Assembly: GCF_949987535.1 (NCBI RefSeq)
Contig: NC_080080.1
Span: 63,951,006-64,015,005 of the forward strand
Source: Balaenoptera acutorostrata
Lineage: Eukaryota; Chordata; Mammalia; Artiodactyla; Balaenopteridae
DNA: 64,000 nucleotides
Direction: 5' to 3'
In this document: piece after piece, positions 10,476 to 21,882 of the stretch
How positions within the stretch are numbered: position 1 is the first letter of the stretch
How the letters are laid out: each line of letters starts with the position of its first letter
Translations under genes and position numbers: made by a program
Notes under the pieces: generated by a model
The model's input: the letters and a program-made list of their open reading frames with translations, nothing else
Databases searched by the model: none
What the model was told of the DNA's origin: nothing

Positions 10476-11650
10476 TATAGTTATTTTTAATACTTTTAAA
10501 AAAATTATTAAATTAGAGCTGTATGTGATTTATGCACCATCATCACAATATTAAAGAATTTGTCTTTGACTACATATTTACTTTTACTTGTGAGAGTTAC
10601 ACACCTGTATGTCCTTATGGTATTAATTTTCATCCATTTACTTCAGTTTAAAGAACATCCTTAAGCATTTCTTTTAAAGCAGTTCTAGTGGTGACGAACT
10701 CCCCAGCTTTTGTGTGTTTAGGAAAAATCTGTATTTCTACTTCATTCTGAAGAAGAGCTTTTCTGGATATAGCTCTTGGATGACAGGTTTTTTTTCTCTC
10801 AGTATCTTGAATATATCATCCCACTTTCTGCTGGTCTGCAAAGTTTCTTCTGATAGTTTTCTGAGAGTTCCCTAGTATGTGATGAGTTACCTTTCTCTTT
10901 TTGCTTAAAAATTCTCTCTTTGTCTTTCACTTTTGACAATTTAATTATAACGTGTCTCAGTGTAGGCTTTTTTGGGTTCAATCTATTTGGGGAGTTTAGG
11001 TTCATGAATCTGGATGTCCATGTCTCTCCCCAGTTTTCAGAAGTTTTCATCCATTATTGCTTTAAATAGACTTTCTGTATTTTTCTCTTTCTCTGCTCCC
11101 TCTAGGATTCCCATAATATGTCATTTATGGTATCCCATGAGTCCTGTAGTCTTTTTTCACTCTTTTCAGTCTTTTTTTCTTTTTGTACCTCTGACTAGAT
11201 AATTTCAAGGGCTGGTCTCCTTGATTTGATTTTTCTTCTCCTTGGTTGAACCTGCTGTTTATGCTCTTGATTGAATCTTTCAGTACAGTCATATTCTTCA
11301 TCTCTAGTATTTGCTTGATTTTTTATTGATGGTTTCTATTTTTTCATTGAACCTCTTATTTTGTTCATGCATTATTCTCCTAATTTTGTTTAGCTGCCTG
11401 TCAGTGTATTCCTGTAGTTCACTGAACTTCTTTAAGAGAATTATTCTGATTTCAGACATTTCATAGATCTCCATTTCTTTAGGATCAGTTATTGGACCTT
11501 TATTAGTTTCCTTTGATGGCATCATGTTTACCTGATTCTTCATGATCCTTGTATCCTTGCAATGATCTGTGCATTTAGGTAATTGATCTCCTCTTCCTGA
11601 CTTTACAGGTTTGCTACAGCAGGGAAAGACCTCATCTTCACCAATTGACT
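10476..11650 (-). mobile_element. Old L1 or HAL1-like unit: ORF1 region
   Basis: Minus-strand, highly diverged L1 ORF1 and the region just downstream of it. The order matches the ORF1/ORF2 spacer and ORF1 of the younger copies (for example the segment around 10790-10870 parallels 5925-5990). Only ORF1 and 5' UTR are present, with no ORF2 in cis, as in the HAL1 'half-L1' family; a deleted ordinary L1 is equally possible. Confidence 0.65.
10799..11543 (-). pseudogene. Decayed L1/HAL1 ORF1
   Basis: Minus-strand frames include NRLNPKKPTLRHVIIKLSKVKDKERIF at 10799-11050, which is the C-terminal RNA-binding block, and EMEIYEMSEIRIILLKKFSELQEYTDRQLNKIRR at 11304-11543, which is the coiled-coil start. 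Between them the frame is lost. The protein would have been an L1-type RNA-binding ORF1p; this copy is broken in several places. Confidence 0.7.
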
Positions 11651-11689
11651 AAGCTTGGGGCACTGGATGGGTCAGCTGGTAGCATCTAC

Positions 11690-12575
11690 AGGTAAGTGTG
11701 GTTTTATATAGGGGTCTCTAGTTGAGTGAGGCTGCTGTGCTCTGAGGTTGAGGGTGGAATGTAGTGCTGCTGGCTGGGCAATGTGGTTGGGTGAGCCTGA
11801 TGGCTGGGCTCTGTGTTCAAGTGAGGCCACTGGATAGACTCTCTGATTTGGCAGGGCTGCTGGCTGTGCTCTATAGTCAGGTAGGGCCACTAGCTTGGCT
11901 CCAGGTTCACCTCTGGCTGGGTAACGTGGCAGACTGTGTTCCCTGGGAGGGTGGTGCCAGTGGCTGGAATCCACAATTGGATAGGGATGTAAGTTGGACT
12001 CCAGAATTGGTTTTGGTCAGGTGGAGTCTTAGACTCTGCTGTCAAACAGGATGATGCCACCGGCTGGTCTCTCTTGTTTAGGCAGGGTCACAGTCAGGGC
12101 TTTATCATCAGAGTCTCAGTCTGTGCTCTGTGATCAGGCAGGGTAACAGACTGTGACCCAAAGTTGGGTGGGGCCACAGGCTGTGCTTTGAGATCAAGTA
12201 GGCCACTGGTTGTGCTCTGTTGTTAGGCAAGGTCACTGGCCAGGCTCTCTGTTCAGATGGGGCCTCCAGCTGTATCCCACAGTTAGGTGGGGCTGGAGAC
12301 TATGTTCCACAGTTGGGCAGGGTCAGTCAGGGCTCCCTGGTTGGGTGGAACCATGATTGGGGGGATCACTGGCTGCGCTCCCTGCCTGGCTGAGGCTACA
12401 GACTAGGTTCGGCAATCAATCAGGGCCATATGTTGGGTTCCACTGCTGGGTACCACCATAGCCTGGGATCCATAGCTAGGCAATACCACCGGCTGGGCTT
12501 TGAGACCACCCAGGGTCACTGTTTAGGCTCCTTAGTTAAGCAGGATTAGAACTTAAGCTCAACAGATAGACAGGG
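11690..12575 (-). repeat. Degenerate ~35-bp tandem repeat in L1/HAL1 5' UTR
   Basis: About 25 diverged units read roughly 'ggctgtgctctgtgatcaggcagggccac' on the plus strand, each followed by a variable linker. They lie directly upstream (in the minus-strand sense) of the ORF1 remnant and so occupy the 5' UTR or promoter position. No open frame of interest is present. The unit length varies by several bases because of indels. Confidence 0.75.
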
Positions 12576-12605
12576 CTGACTGTCAGGTGAAGAACACAAA
12601 GGAAA

Positions 12606-12612
12606 ACACACA

Positions 12613-12656
<44 letters not shown>
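12606..12656. repeat. (CA)n microsatellite
   Basis: About 25 CA units with one CATA interruption. They lie inside the LTR, downstream of its AATAAA signal in the minus-strand sense, where the RNA would read as a GU repeat. Confidence 0.97.
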
Positions 12657-12658
<2 letters not shown>

Positions 12659-12687
12659 CTGAGGAGCAAAGAGGACAAAGAAAGCAG

Positions 12688-12693
12688 TTTATT
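12688..12693 (-). promoter_or_regulatory. LTR polyadenylation signal AATAAA
   Basis: AATAAA on the minus strand, about 90 bp downstream of the TATA-like box and about 32 bp upstream of a GU-type repeat. This spacing suits the R/U5 boundary of an LTR. Function is inferred from position only. Confidence 0.65.
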
Positions 12694-12778
12694 CAGGGCA
12701 GAAGCGAAACGACACGCTCGGAGAAGAGTGTGGGCATCCTCGTGCATGACGGGTGCACTGCAGAGTTTTTTGATCCCC

Positions 12779-12786
12779 CTTTTATT
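12779..12786 (-). promoter_or_regulatory. LTR TATA-like box
   Basis: AATAAAAG followed by GGGGG on the minus strand lies 86-98 bp before the polyadenylation signal, the usual place for an LTR core promoter. There is no direct evidence of activity. Confidence 0.5.
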
Positions 12787-13203
12787 TTTAGTCCTTTGAA
12801 TGGGTGGGGTCTTTGTGATTAGGGGTGGAATATTCATTGAGGGGAAGGTTGACGTGTGGCCTGGATTGCACCAGGTTGCATCAGCTCCCGATCCTGTGCA
12901 TCTGTCTCCGGAAGCTACCATACATTTGCTCTAAGAGCTATTTTCCCTTAAATTTTCCCTTCTAGTTGAGCATCACACGTGGAAGGTCATACAGGGTCAT
13001 CAGCAACCTGTGCATTTTTATTGCGCATGCTCCACGGTTTTCATGGTCAGGGTTTCTTGTTCAGATGCTACAAAGTTTCTGCTTTAGATACTATTCTTCC
13101 ATGTGCCATGGCCTCGTGTGCAAAACAAGGAGGTGGCCTTGCCTTCTGCCTAATGCCTATACATGAGGAGGCTGTCCTTAGGCCCGGTCCTGTCTTTCCT
13201 GAC

Positions 13204-13555
13204 TCAGTTGCTGTGAAGCAAAACCTGAATGGGCCTCTCAGGAAGTATCCCACAATGCCAGGGGAGCTGGATGTCTTTTCCCACTGGAGAAGCCATAGGC
13301 CCAGAGGGGGTCCCCTTAGTGTGGCTGTGCTGGCCTGAGGGAGGGCAGTGTGGTCAAAGTGAAACCACTCCTCTTACCCTTTTAATGGAGACCTTCTCAG
13401 TCTCTGTGTTCCAGGGTGGTGTTTCACCCTTATCTCCAAGTTATGAGATTTTCACAATGGTAACTTGTCTTTGGATAGTTGCTAGTTTGTCTCTTTGTGA
13501 GGGGGACTGAAGTCGGAAATACCCTACGTCACCATCTTGATGATGTCACCTTCCT
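13204..13555 (-). mobile_element. 5' end of old L1/HAL1 element
   Basis: Beyond the solo LTR the L1-like 5' UTR resumes. It ends in a minus-strand 5' terminus containing GTGACATCATCAAGATGGTG, the 'AAGATGG' start typical of old mammalian L1 5' ends. The segment upstream reads as L1 5' UTR and carries no ORF that I can assign. Confidence 0.65.
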
Positions 13556-13745
13556 ACAATATTCTTTTAAATATATATGTCATTTAATAATCACAACAAC
13601 TCTATGAGATATGTTCTATTGCTATCCCCATTTTAAGGAATAAAAAATGGTGGCTCGGAGAGAAGAAATAACTTATGGATGGTCACACAGCTAGTCGGTG
13701 AGATAGACTAATTTAAGCCAGGTCCATCTGATTCCAAAGCACATT
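13556..13745 (-). mobile_element. MIR SINE
   Basis: This is the reverse complement of the MIR core. 'tcatttaataatcacaacaa' at the left, 'ctatccccattttaagg' in the middle, and 'ggtcacacagctagt' near 13682-13700 match the conserved central domain, and the tRNA-like end is degraded. Confidence 0.85.
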
Positions 13746-15544
13746 CAAGTTCCTAACATGATTGTTTGTGATGTTACTGCTATAATTAACAACGAAAAGC
13801 ATTAAGGAAGTGCCATAAAGGACAGATTATATACCTGAACATTAATATTCATTGACTGCTGATTTAGGTAATGTTAGAAACTAATATTATGAAAAAGAGC
13901 AAAAGAAAAAGCAGAAAGAATAAAATACATTAATATCCAAGCAGGGAACATCATGTATCTTTTTAGTTGAGAGGAAAGATGTCTTAAGGTTATCATCCTT
14001 TAGATAATAATTTCATATATAGTCAAATCCATGACAAAAATCACAACATCCTACACTAAGCAGGGAAGCCATTCACACTTCCTAATTGTGCTTAGCCCAC
14101 AAGAACACATCACATTCCTTTCTCTGTGTGTTTTTTTTTTTTTTTTGAAGATCTTTTAACTTCTTTGGGTGTAAACTGAATTATCAAAACAGAAATTGCA
14201 GCATCATCTGACTTCGCTAATTTATTCATGAATGCATTATGCAAAACACTGAAGATAAAATATTATTAAAATGAGATCCTGACTACACAGAATTTGCAAT
14301 GGGAGCTAGAAGAGTACAAGAAGCATTTGCCTTGTGTGTGATAAGTGTGCAAAGTACAGCAGGGGCAAGAAAATAGACGGATGTCCTCTGAGTGCGTTGT
14401 AGAACGTGACAGTAAACTATATGGAACACATCACTGTACTTTTATTTCTATTCTTCCTCTTATTAAAAAAGTATTAATAACTCTATACTTTCTTGACCCA
14501 GGAAAGAGACCTGTCATCTTACACAAAATGATTTCCTTCAGGAAATGATTTCCTGTCCAATTAGTCCTATGACAACAGTACTATCAATCTGCACTGTGTA
14601 ACTGTGTCCCATGGTATGACAGAAGACTACCCTGAGCATTGCTCATGTGGATTTCCCCTCCAGTGAGATTCCCCCAAGTAAGGCTCTGTAATGGGAGAAT
14701 TTCTGCCCTGAGCTCAGTACTTCAACTTTTTCTCCCCACACAGGACAAATGCCCATCTCCCACTCACCACTCTTGGACCAGTTTTCCAAAATCATTACTG
14801 TTGCCACTTTTTCTCATTCCTGTGTGCTGAATGTCACAACAATTTCTCCAGTTCAGGCAGAGTCTAGACTTCCCCATCAAATGGCATACCTTATCCAACA
14901 AACCATTTTTTCCCATTCCACTAAGTTGGTTTCCTTAGTGGGGCACAAAATTGTTATCTGTATTCCCACCCCTGTGACTTTTCCTCTTTCTCCCTCACTT
15001 GGAATGTCAGCCCTCCCTCTCGGTCTATCCAGCCTTCAGATTCTTCCCATTTAAAGCCTTTCCTAATGATGTCATCTTCCTCACTGTCCCTCCTGAATAT
15101 AACACTTTAGGCTCTATCAGGAAATTAAATGCTTGATTGCATCAAATCTTATATTACTCTCCAATAATTTCCGGTGTGCATGTCCAAATGGCACCTTTAT
15201 AACAGCAAGATTTGTGCCTTATATGATGGGGGTCCACCTAATGTACCACTCAAACTGAGAATGAAAAGAGAGTATTAATAATTATTCTGGGATTTCAGAT
15301 ATAATCATGGGGTTTCCCTGACAAACCAGGACTAATGGTCACCCTATATTATTTGTATTTGTCACAGTTCCTAGTGTAGAATTCAGGTGGTCAATAATTA
15401 CTTCTTGATTTAAATTGCTGCACTATTCTCCAAAGGACAAATAGGATTTTATCTATAGACCTTTGGAGTAAATAAATTTTTGGTTGCACAGTTGCATCAC
15501 AAAGATTGCTGTCACTTTTATATAACTGAAGCAGAGAAAGTAAG

Positions 15545-15800
15545 AGGGAGATGGATAATACTTTAAGGTGTGGAAGCCAAAAGGAAGGAATTATAAAGGG
15601 CATTGTACATTAAAGAGTTTAACTTTATCTGGTAGGTGATGGAGTACCATTGATGACTTTTAAGTAGCGTGGTGATTTGGTCAGCTTGTGTATGAATGTG
15701 TGTGTGGTAAAGCACAAACTTGAAAGATGAATTCAAGGAGACATTAGGCAACTGCTACAAATGTCTAAGAAATGATGAGGGCTTAAACTTGGTCAGTGGC
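15545..15800 (+). repeat. Ancient mammalian interspersed repeat, family not assigned
   Basis: The phrase 'gagtttaactttatctggtaggtgatggagtaccattga', followed by 'gtggtgatttggtcagc', matches a widespread old repeat motif (rise 'actttatcctgtaggcaatgggga…'). Similar sequence recurs around 30520-30960 in the same orientation. I cannot name the family with confidence. Confidence 0.45.
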
Positions 15801-17048
15801 AATAGGAGATGATACAGATTTCATAGATTTTTAGACTTATTGCATGAGTGTTGAAAGAGAATCATGACTAGGTTTCTGGACTTAACAAAAAAAATCAATG
15901 GGCATATTCAGAATAATAAAGTTTGCCTCACAGAAATAATAAGCAGAATTCAGAAGAACTAGACATCCACTACTGTTCCTCCATGTGTTGTCTCCTTAGA
16001 AAGCTCATTTTTTGCCAGTTTCCAGTATTTATGGGCATTGCTAGAGATTCCTAGGCCTGAAAACAAGTATAAGAATAACATCTGGTCCAAAAAGCAAAAC
16101 TAGGAGCAGAAATGTGGCTCTAGTATCAAGTATCTCTGAAACACTGTCCACTGACAGATATGATTCTTCTGGGATGGGAGAAGTGTATTCTCATTTCGTG
16201 ATTCAGGCTCATTTCATGGCTAACTTTGTTTATCCAAGCTAAGCAGAAATCTCCCTCTTTCACAACTACATGTCATAAGACTACTGCAGAATCAGTAATG
16301 TGTTACATGATGTTAAATTTTTATTCTCTTCTAATGTCCTTAAAAGAAAGAAAGTATACACAATGGAATGCTGTTATATGCATAGTGTCCATTATAGTGC
16401 CCGGCCATGAACGAATGAATGAACGCATGCTCAGTCCTACAAAGAGCAACTTACATAGATGTCTAAGCCAACTGATGCCAATACAACCTGCCAATGTCTC
16501 CCAGTGAGAAATAGCATCCAAAATTCAACCTGAATTTAGCTGGAATATTCAGCTTATGGTATAATTTTATGTAACCTGACTTCATGTTTTAGAATCTTCC
16601 AGTTTTTGTAAGCTATTTCTATAGAAAATTTCTATATCAAATTATAATTTTAATCAGTAATTTTAAAATGAACATTGGTACATATTCCAAATTCCAAACA
16701 TCGTTTTGCACAATTGCATATTGACTTCAATTTTCTCTTCCCTCCAAAGAAAAAATGACAACATATATATGCCTGAGCATTTGTGAGCAGAGTCATGCAC
16801 TTCTCATAATATTAGTCCCTAAGTCACTTCATCCTATTGAAATCTATGACCCCAGTGAAGGAAAGAAGCCCTATTATTCCTTAATGTGGCCTCAAAACAA
16901 ACACCCCTCAGCAAAAGGAGCAATCATTGCATTTCAAGAAGAGCCTGGCTATGGTTCAGCAAAAGGAAAGAATTAGTTTATCAACTCCTCCTAAGTGGAA
17001 GCTATTCTTCCAGTATGACTGGAGTTAACCATGACCCTTGTAGGCTGA

Positions 17049-17122
17049 TATATTGTATATTTATATAGACATATTTTATATATTATATACATTATATATA
17101 TGTATATACAATATATACTACC
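17049..17122. repeat. AT-rich (TATA)n-like low-complexity tract
   Basis: Alternating TA/ATATAC units over about 74 bp, including several TATATATA and GTATATAC stretches; potentially cruciform-forming. It lies 180 bp before the target site of the full-length L1. Confidence 0.8.
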
Positions 17123-17681
17123 AAAATAATGTCATTTCAGGAATTCTAGGAAGATCCTTCTATCCAAAAATATCCAAAAACAATCTCCACTCACTGTTCA
17201 GTAATGCCTCTAAGAGTATGAAGTTTTGTACAACATAACTAAAGTCAGTGTTTTAAATGTGTGTAACTCTAGAAAGCTCTTTCAAAACATGACTATCAAT
17301 ATAAATTTTTTTAAACATCTTTATTGAAGTATAATTGCTTTACAGTGGTGTGTTAGTGTCTGCTTTACAACAAAGTGAATAAGTTATACACATACATATG
17401 TTCCCATATCTCTTCCCTCTTGTGTCTCCCTCCCTCCCACCCTCCCTATCGCACCCCTCTAGGTAGCCACAAAGCACCGAGCTGATCTCCCTGTGCTATA
17501 TGGCTGCTTCCCACTAGCTATCTATTTTACGTTTGGTAGTGTATATATGTCCATGCCACTCTCTCACTTTGTCCCAGCTTACCCTTCCCCCTCCCCGTAT
17601 CCTCAAGTCCATTCTCTAGTAGATCTGTGTCTTTATTCCTGTCTCGCCCTTAGGTTCTTCATGACCTTTTTTTTTTTTTAG

Positions 17682-20600
17682 ATTCCATATATATGTGTTA
17701 GCATACAGTATTCCTTTTTCTCTTTCTGACATACTTCACTCTGTATGACAGACTCTCGGTCCATTCACCTCACTACAAATAACTCAATTTCGTTTCTATT
17801 TATGGCTGACTAATATTCCATAGTATATATGTGCCACATCTCCTTTATCCATTCATCTGTTGATGGACACTTAGGTTGCTTCCATGTCCTGGATATTGTA
17901 AATAGAGCTACAACGAACATTTTGGTACATGACTCTTTTTTTTGGTGTTGTTAAAGATAGTAGTCATCTTTTCTTTTTTAAATTTATTTATTTATTTTTG
18001 GCTGTGTTGGGTCTTCGTTTCTGTGCGAGGGCTTTCTCTAGTTGTGGCAAGTGGGGGCCACTCTTCATCACGGTGCATGGGCCTCTCACTATCGTGGCCT
18101 CTCTTGTTGTGGAGCACAGGCTCCAGATGCGTAGGCTCAGTAGTTGTGGCTCACGGGCCCAGTTGCTCTGCGGCGTGTGGGATCTTCCCAGACCAGGGCT
18201 CGAACCCGTGTCCCCTGCATTGGCAGGCGGATTCTCAACTGCACCACCAGGGAAGCCCCATGACTCTTTTTGAATTATGGTTTTCTCAGGGTATATGACC
18301 AGTAGTGGGATTGCTGGGTTGTATGGTAGTTCTATTTTTAGTTTTTTAAGGAACCTCCATACTGTTCTCCATAGTGGCTGTATCAATTTACATGCCCACC
18401 AACAGTGCAAGAGGGTTCCCTTTTCTCCACACCCTCTCCAGCATTTATTGTTTCTAGATTTTTTGATGATGACCATTCTGACCGGTGTGAGATGATATCT
18501 CATTGTAATTTTGATTTGCATTTCTCAAATGATTAGTGATGTTGAGCATCCTTTCATGTGTTTTTTGGCAATCTGTGTATCTTCTTTGGGGAAATGTCTA
18601 TTTAGGTCTTCTGGCCATTTTTGGATTGGGTTGTTTGTTTTTTTAATATTGAGCTGCATGGGCTGCTTGTAAATTTTGGAGATTAATCCTTTGTCAGTTG
18701 CTTCATTTGCAAATATTTTCTCCCATTCTGAGGGTTGTCTTTTCGTCTTGTTTACGGTTTCCTTTGCTGTGCAAAAGCTTTTAAGTTTCATTAGGTTCCA
18801 TTTGTTTATTTTTGGTTTTATTTCCATTTCTCTAGGAGGTGGGTCTAAAAGGATCTTGTTGTGATTATGTCATAGAGTGTTCTGCCTATGTTTTCCTCTA
18901 AGAGTTTGAGATGTCTAGCCTTACATTTAGGTCTTTAATCCATTTTGAGTTTATTTTTGTGTATGGTGTTAGGGAGTGTTCTAATTTCATTCTTTTACAT
19001 GTACCTGTGCAGTTTTCCCAGCACCACTTATTGAAGAGGCTGTCTTTTCTCCACTGTGTATTCTTGCCTCCTTTATCAAAGATAAGGTGACCATATGTGT
19101 GTAGGTTTATCTCTGGGCTTTCTATCCTGTTCCATTGAACTCTATTTCTGTTTTTGTGCCAGTACCATACTCTCTTGATTACCGTAGCTTTGTAGTAAGG
19201 TCTGAAGTCAGGGAGCCTGATTCCTCCAGCTCCATTTTTCTTTCTCAAGATTGCTTTGGCTATTCGGGGGTTTTTTTTTGTGTGTTTCCATACAAATTGT
19301 GAAATTTTTTGATCTAGTTCTGTGAAAAATGCCATTGGTAGTTTGATAGGGATTGCATTGAATTTGTAGATTGCTTTGGGTAGAATAGTCACTTTCACAA
19401 TGCTGATTCTTCCAATTCAAGAACATGGTATATCTCTCCATCTATTTGTATTATCTTTAATTTTTTTCATCAGTGTCTTATTTTTTGCATACAGGTCTTT
19501 TGTCTCCTTAGGTAGGTTTATTCCTAGGTATTTTATTCTTTTTGTTGCAATGGTAAATGGGAGTGTTTTCTAAATTTCACTTTCAGATTTTTCATCATTA
19601 GTGTATAGGAATGCAAGAGATTTCTGTGCATTAATTTTGTATCCTGCAACTTTACCAAATTCATTGATTAGCTCTAGTAGTTTTCTGGTAACATCCTTAG
19701 GATTCTCTATGCAGAGTATCATGTCATCTGCAAACAGTGACAGCTTTACTTCTTCTTTTCCGATTTGGATTCCTTTTATTTCTTTTTCTTCTCTGATTGC
19801 TGTGGCTAAAACTTCCAAAACTATCTTGAATCATAGTGGTGAGAGTGGGCAACCTTGTCTTGTTCCTGATCTTAGTGGAAACGTTTTCAGTTTTTCACCA
19901 TTGAGGACGATGTTGGTTGTGGGTTTGTCATATATGGCCTTTATTATGTTGAGGAAAATTCCCTCTATCCCTACTTTCTGGAGGGTTATTATCATAAACT
20001 GGTGTTGAATTTTGTCGAAAGCTTTCTCTGCATCTATTGAGATGATCATATGGTTTTTCTCCTTCAATTTGTTAATATTGTGTATTGCATTGATTGATTT
20101 CCGTATATTGAAGAATCCTTGCATTCCTGGGATAAACCCCACTTGATCATGGTGTATGATCCTTTTAATGTGCTGTTGGATTCTGTATGCTAGTATTTTG
20201 TTGAGGATATTTGCATCTATGTTCATCAGTGATGTTGGTCTGTAGTTTTCTTTCTTTGTGACATCTTTTTCTCGTGTTGGTATCAGGGTGATGGTGGCCT
20301 TGTGGAATGAGGTTGGGAGTGTTCCTCCCTCTGCTGTATTTTGGAGGAGTTTGAGAAGGGTAGGTGTTACCTCTTCTCTAAATGTTTGATAGAATTTGCC
20401 TGTGAAGCCATCTGATCCTGGACTTTTGTTTGTTGGAAGATTTTTAACCACAGTTTCAATTTCAGTGCTTGTGATTTGTTCATGTTTTCTATTTCTTCCT
20501 GGTTCAGTCTCGGAAGCTTGTACACTTCTACGAATTTGTTCATTTCTTCCAGGTTGTCCATTTTATTGGCATAGAGTTGCTTGTAGTAATCTCTCATGAT

Positions 20601-21824
20601 CCTTTGTATTTCTGCAGTGTCAGTTGTTACTTCTCCTTTTTCATTTCTAATTTTATTGACTTGAGTCTTGTCCCTTTTTTTCTTGATGAGTCTGGCTAAT
20701 GGTTTATCAATTTTGTTTATCTTCTCAAAGAACCAGCTTTTAGTTTTATTGATCTTTGCTATCGTTTCCTTCATTTCTTTTTCATTTATTTCTGATCTGA
20801 TCTTTATTATTTCTTTCCTTCTTGTAACTTTGGGTTTTTTTTGTTCTTCTTTCTCTAATTGCTTTAGGTGTAAGTTTAGGCTGTTTATTTGAGATGTTTC
20901 TTGTTTCTTAAGGTAGGATTGTATTGCTATAAACTTCCTTCTTAGAACTGCTTTTGCTGCATCCCATAGGTTTTGGGTCATCGTGTTTTCATTGTCATTT
21001 TTTTCCAGGTATATTTTGATTTCTTCTTTGATTTCTTCAGTGATCTCTTGGTTATTAAGTAGTGTATTGTTTAGCCTCCATGTGTTTGTATTTTTTACAG
21101 ATTTTTTCCTGTAATTGATATCTAGTCTCACAGCATTGTGGTTGGAAAAGATACTTGATACGATTTCAATTTTCTTAAATTTACCAAGGCTTGATTTGTG
21201 ACCCAAGATATGATCTATCCTGGAGAATGTTCCATGAGCACTTGAGAAGAAAGTGTATTCTGTTGTTTCTGGATGGAATGTCCTATAAATATCAATTAAG
21301 CCCATCTTGTTTAATGTATCATTTAAAACCTGTGTTTCCTTATTTATTTTCATTTTGGATGATCTGTCCATTGGTGAAAGTGGGGTGTTAAAATTCCCTA
21401 CTATAATTGTGTTACTGTCTTTTTCCCCTTTTATGACTGTTAGTATTTGCCTTATGTATTGAGGTGCTCCTATGTTGGGTGAATAAATATTTACAATTCT
21501 TATATCTTCCTCTTGGATTGATCCCTTGATAATTATGTAGTGTTCTTCTTTGTCTCTTGTAATAGTCTTTGTTTTAAAGTCTATTTTGTCTGATATTAGA
21601 ATTGCTACTCCAGCTTTCTTTTGATTTCCATTTACATGGAATATCTTTTTCCATCCCCTCACTTTCAGTCTGTATGTGTCCCTAGGTCTGAAGTGGGTCT
21701 CTTGTAGATAGCATATATATGGGTCTTGTTTTTGTATCCATTCAGTCAGTCTATGTCTTTTGCTTGGAGCATGTAATCCATTTACATTTAAGGTAATTAT
21801 TGATATGTATGCTCCTATTACCAT
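17682..21824 (-). pseudogene. L1 ORF2 pseudogene with a long intact N-terminal half
   Basis: The first 485 codons are open (20367-21824). They cover the entire endonuclease: TLNVNGL, QETH, GAPQYIRQIL, VGNFNT (family VGDFNT), YTFFSSAHGTFSRIDHI and SNHNAVRLDI, followed by the linker. In the His-containing block, SDH is changed to SNH, so a second catalytic-region residue also differs. A frameshift after EEIENMN moves the reading to 19831-20451 ([23 protein letters not shown]). A TGA follows, then FADDMI at 19570-19818, and further frames at 18898-19398, 18525-18827 and 17988-18521. The SINE insertion breaks the last frame. It cannot make a full ORF2 protein. Confidence 0.94.
17941..18258 (-). 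mobile_element. CHR-type SINE without the 24-bp duplication
   Basis: Minus-strand SINE with the usual GGGCTTCCCTGGTGG head, B box, and TTTATTTATTTATTTTTGGCTG tail region on the plus strand. It has only one copy of the CTCTTCATC-type unit and more TG/CA differences at former CpG sites than the copies at 844, 9886 and 46798. That suggests an older subfamily or age. Target duplication: CATGACTCTTTTT at 17928-17940 and 18259-18271 (13 bp). It splits ORF2 of L1 copy 3 near its C-terminus. Confidence 0.93.
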
Positions 21825-21882
21825 TTTCTTAATTGTTTTGGGTTTGTTATTGTAGATCTTTTCCTTCTCTTGTATTTCCTGC

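Larger units (their letters stand above)
12581..13198 (-). mobile_element. Solo long terminal repeat of an endogenous retrovirus
   Basis: On the minus strand this stretch has LTR order: a U3-like body, a TATA-like AATAAAAG (12779-12786), an AATAAA signal (12688-12693), a TG-rich stretch and a terminal ACCTGACA. A 5-bp duplication, CTGAC, is found at 12576-12580 and 13199-13203. The 5' terminus reads GAAAG rather than TGAAAG, so the first base seems lost. There are no internal gag, pol or env sequences, so this is a recombined solo LTR. It lies inside the L1/HAL1 5' UTR. The family is not assigned. Confidence 0.72.
13746..17296. other. Mostly unique intergenic DNA
   Basis: No coding frame with family resemblance is present; the longest are about 100 codons and match nothing I recognise. 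14740-15140 has a pyrimidine-rich stretch with 'aaagcctttcctaatgatgtc' that may be an L2 3' end. A 15-nt T-run occurs near 14130. 16740-16980 contains a 73-codon open frame without recognisable motifs. Two repeats within this stretch are listed separately. Confidence 0.5.

Noticed and set aside
11690..12575. A CRISPR-like array
   Set aside because: Units are diverged, spacers are not distinct, and the genome is mammalian; it is a degenerate tandem repeat.
12583..12921. 112-codon minus frame containing repeated Cys-Val
   Set aside because: The Cys-Val run is translation of the (TG)n microsatellite within the LTR.
12581..13198. A complete endogenous retrovirus
   Set aside because: Only one LTR is present, with no primer-binding site or gag, pol or env remnants beside it; flanks are L1 5' UTR.
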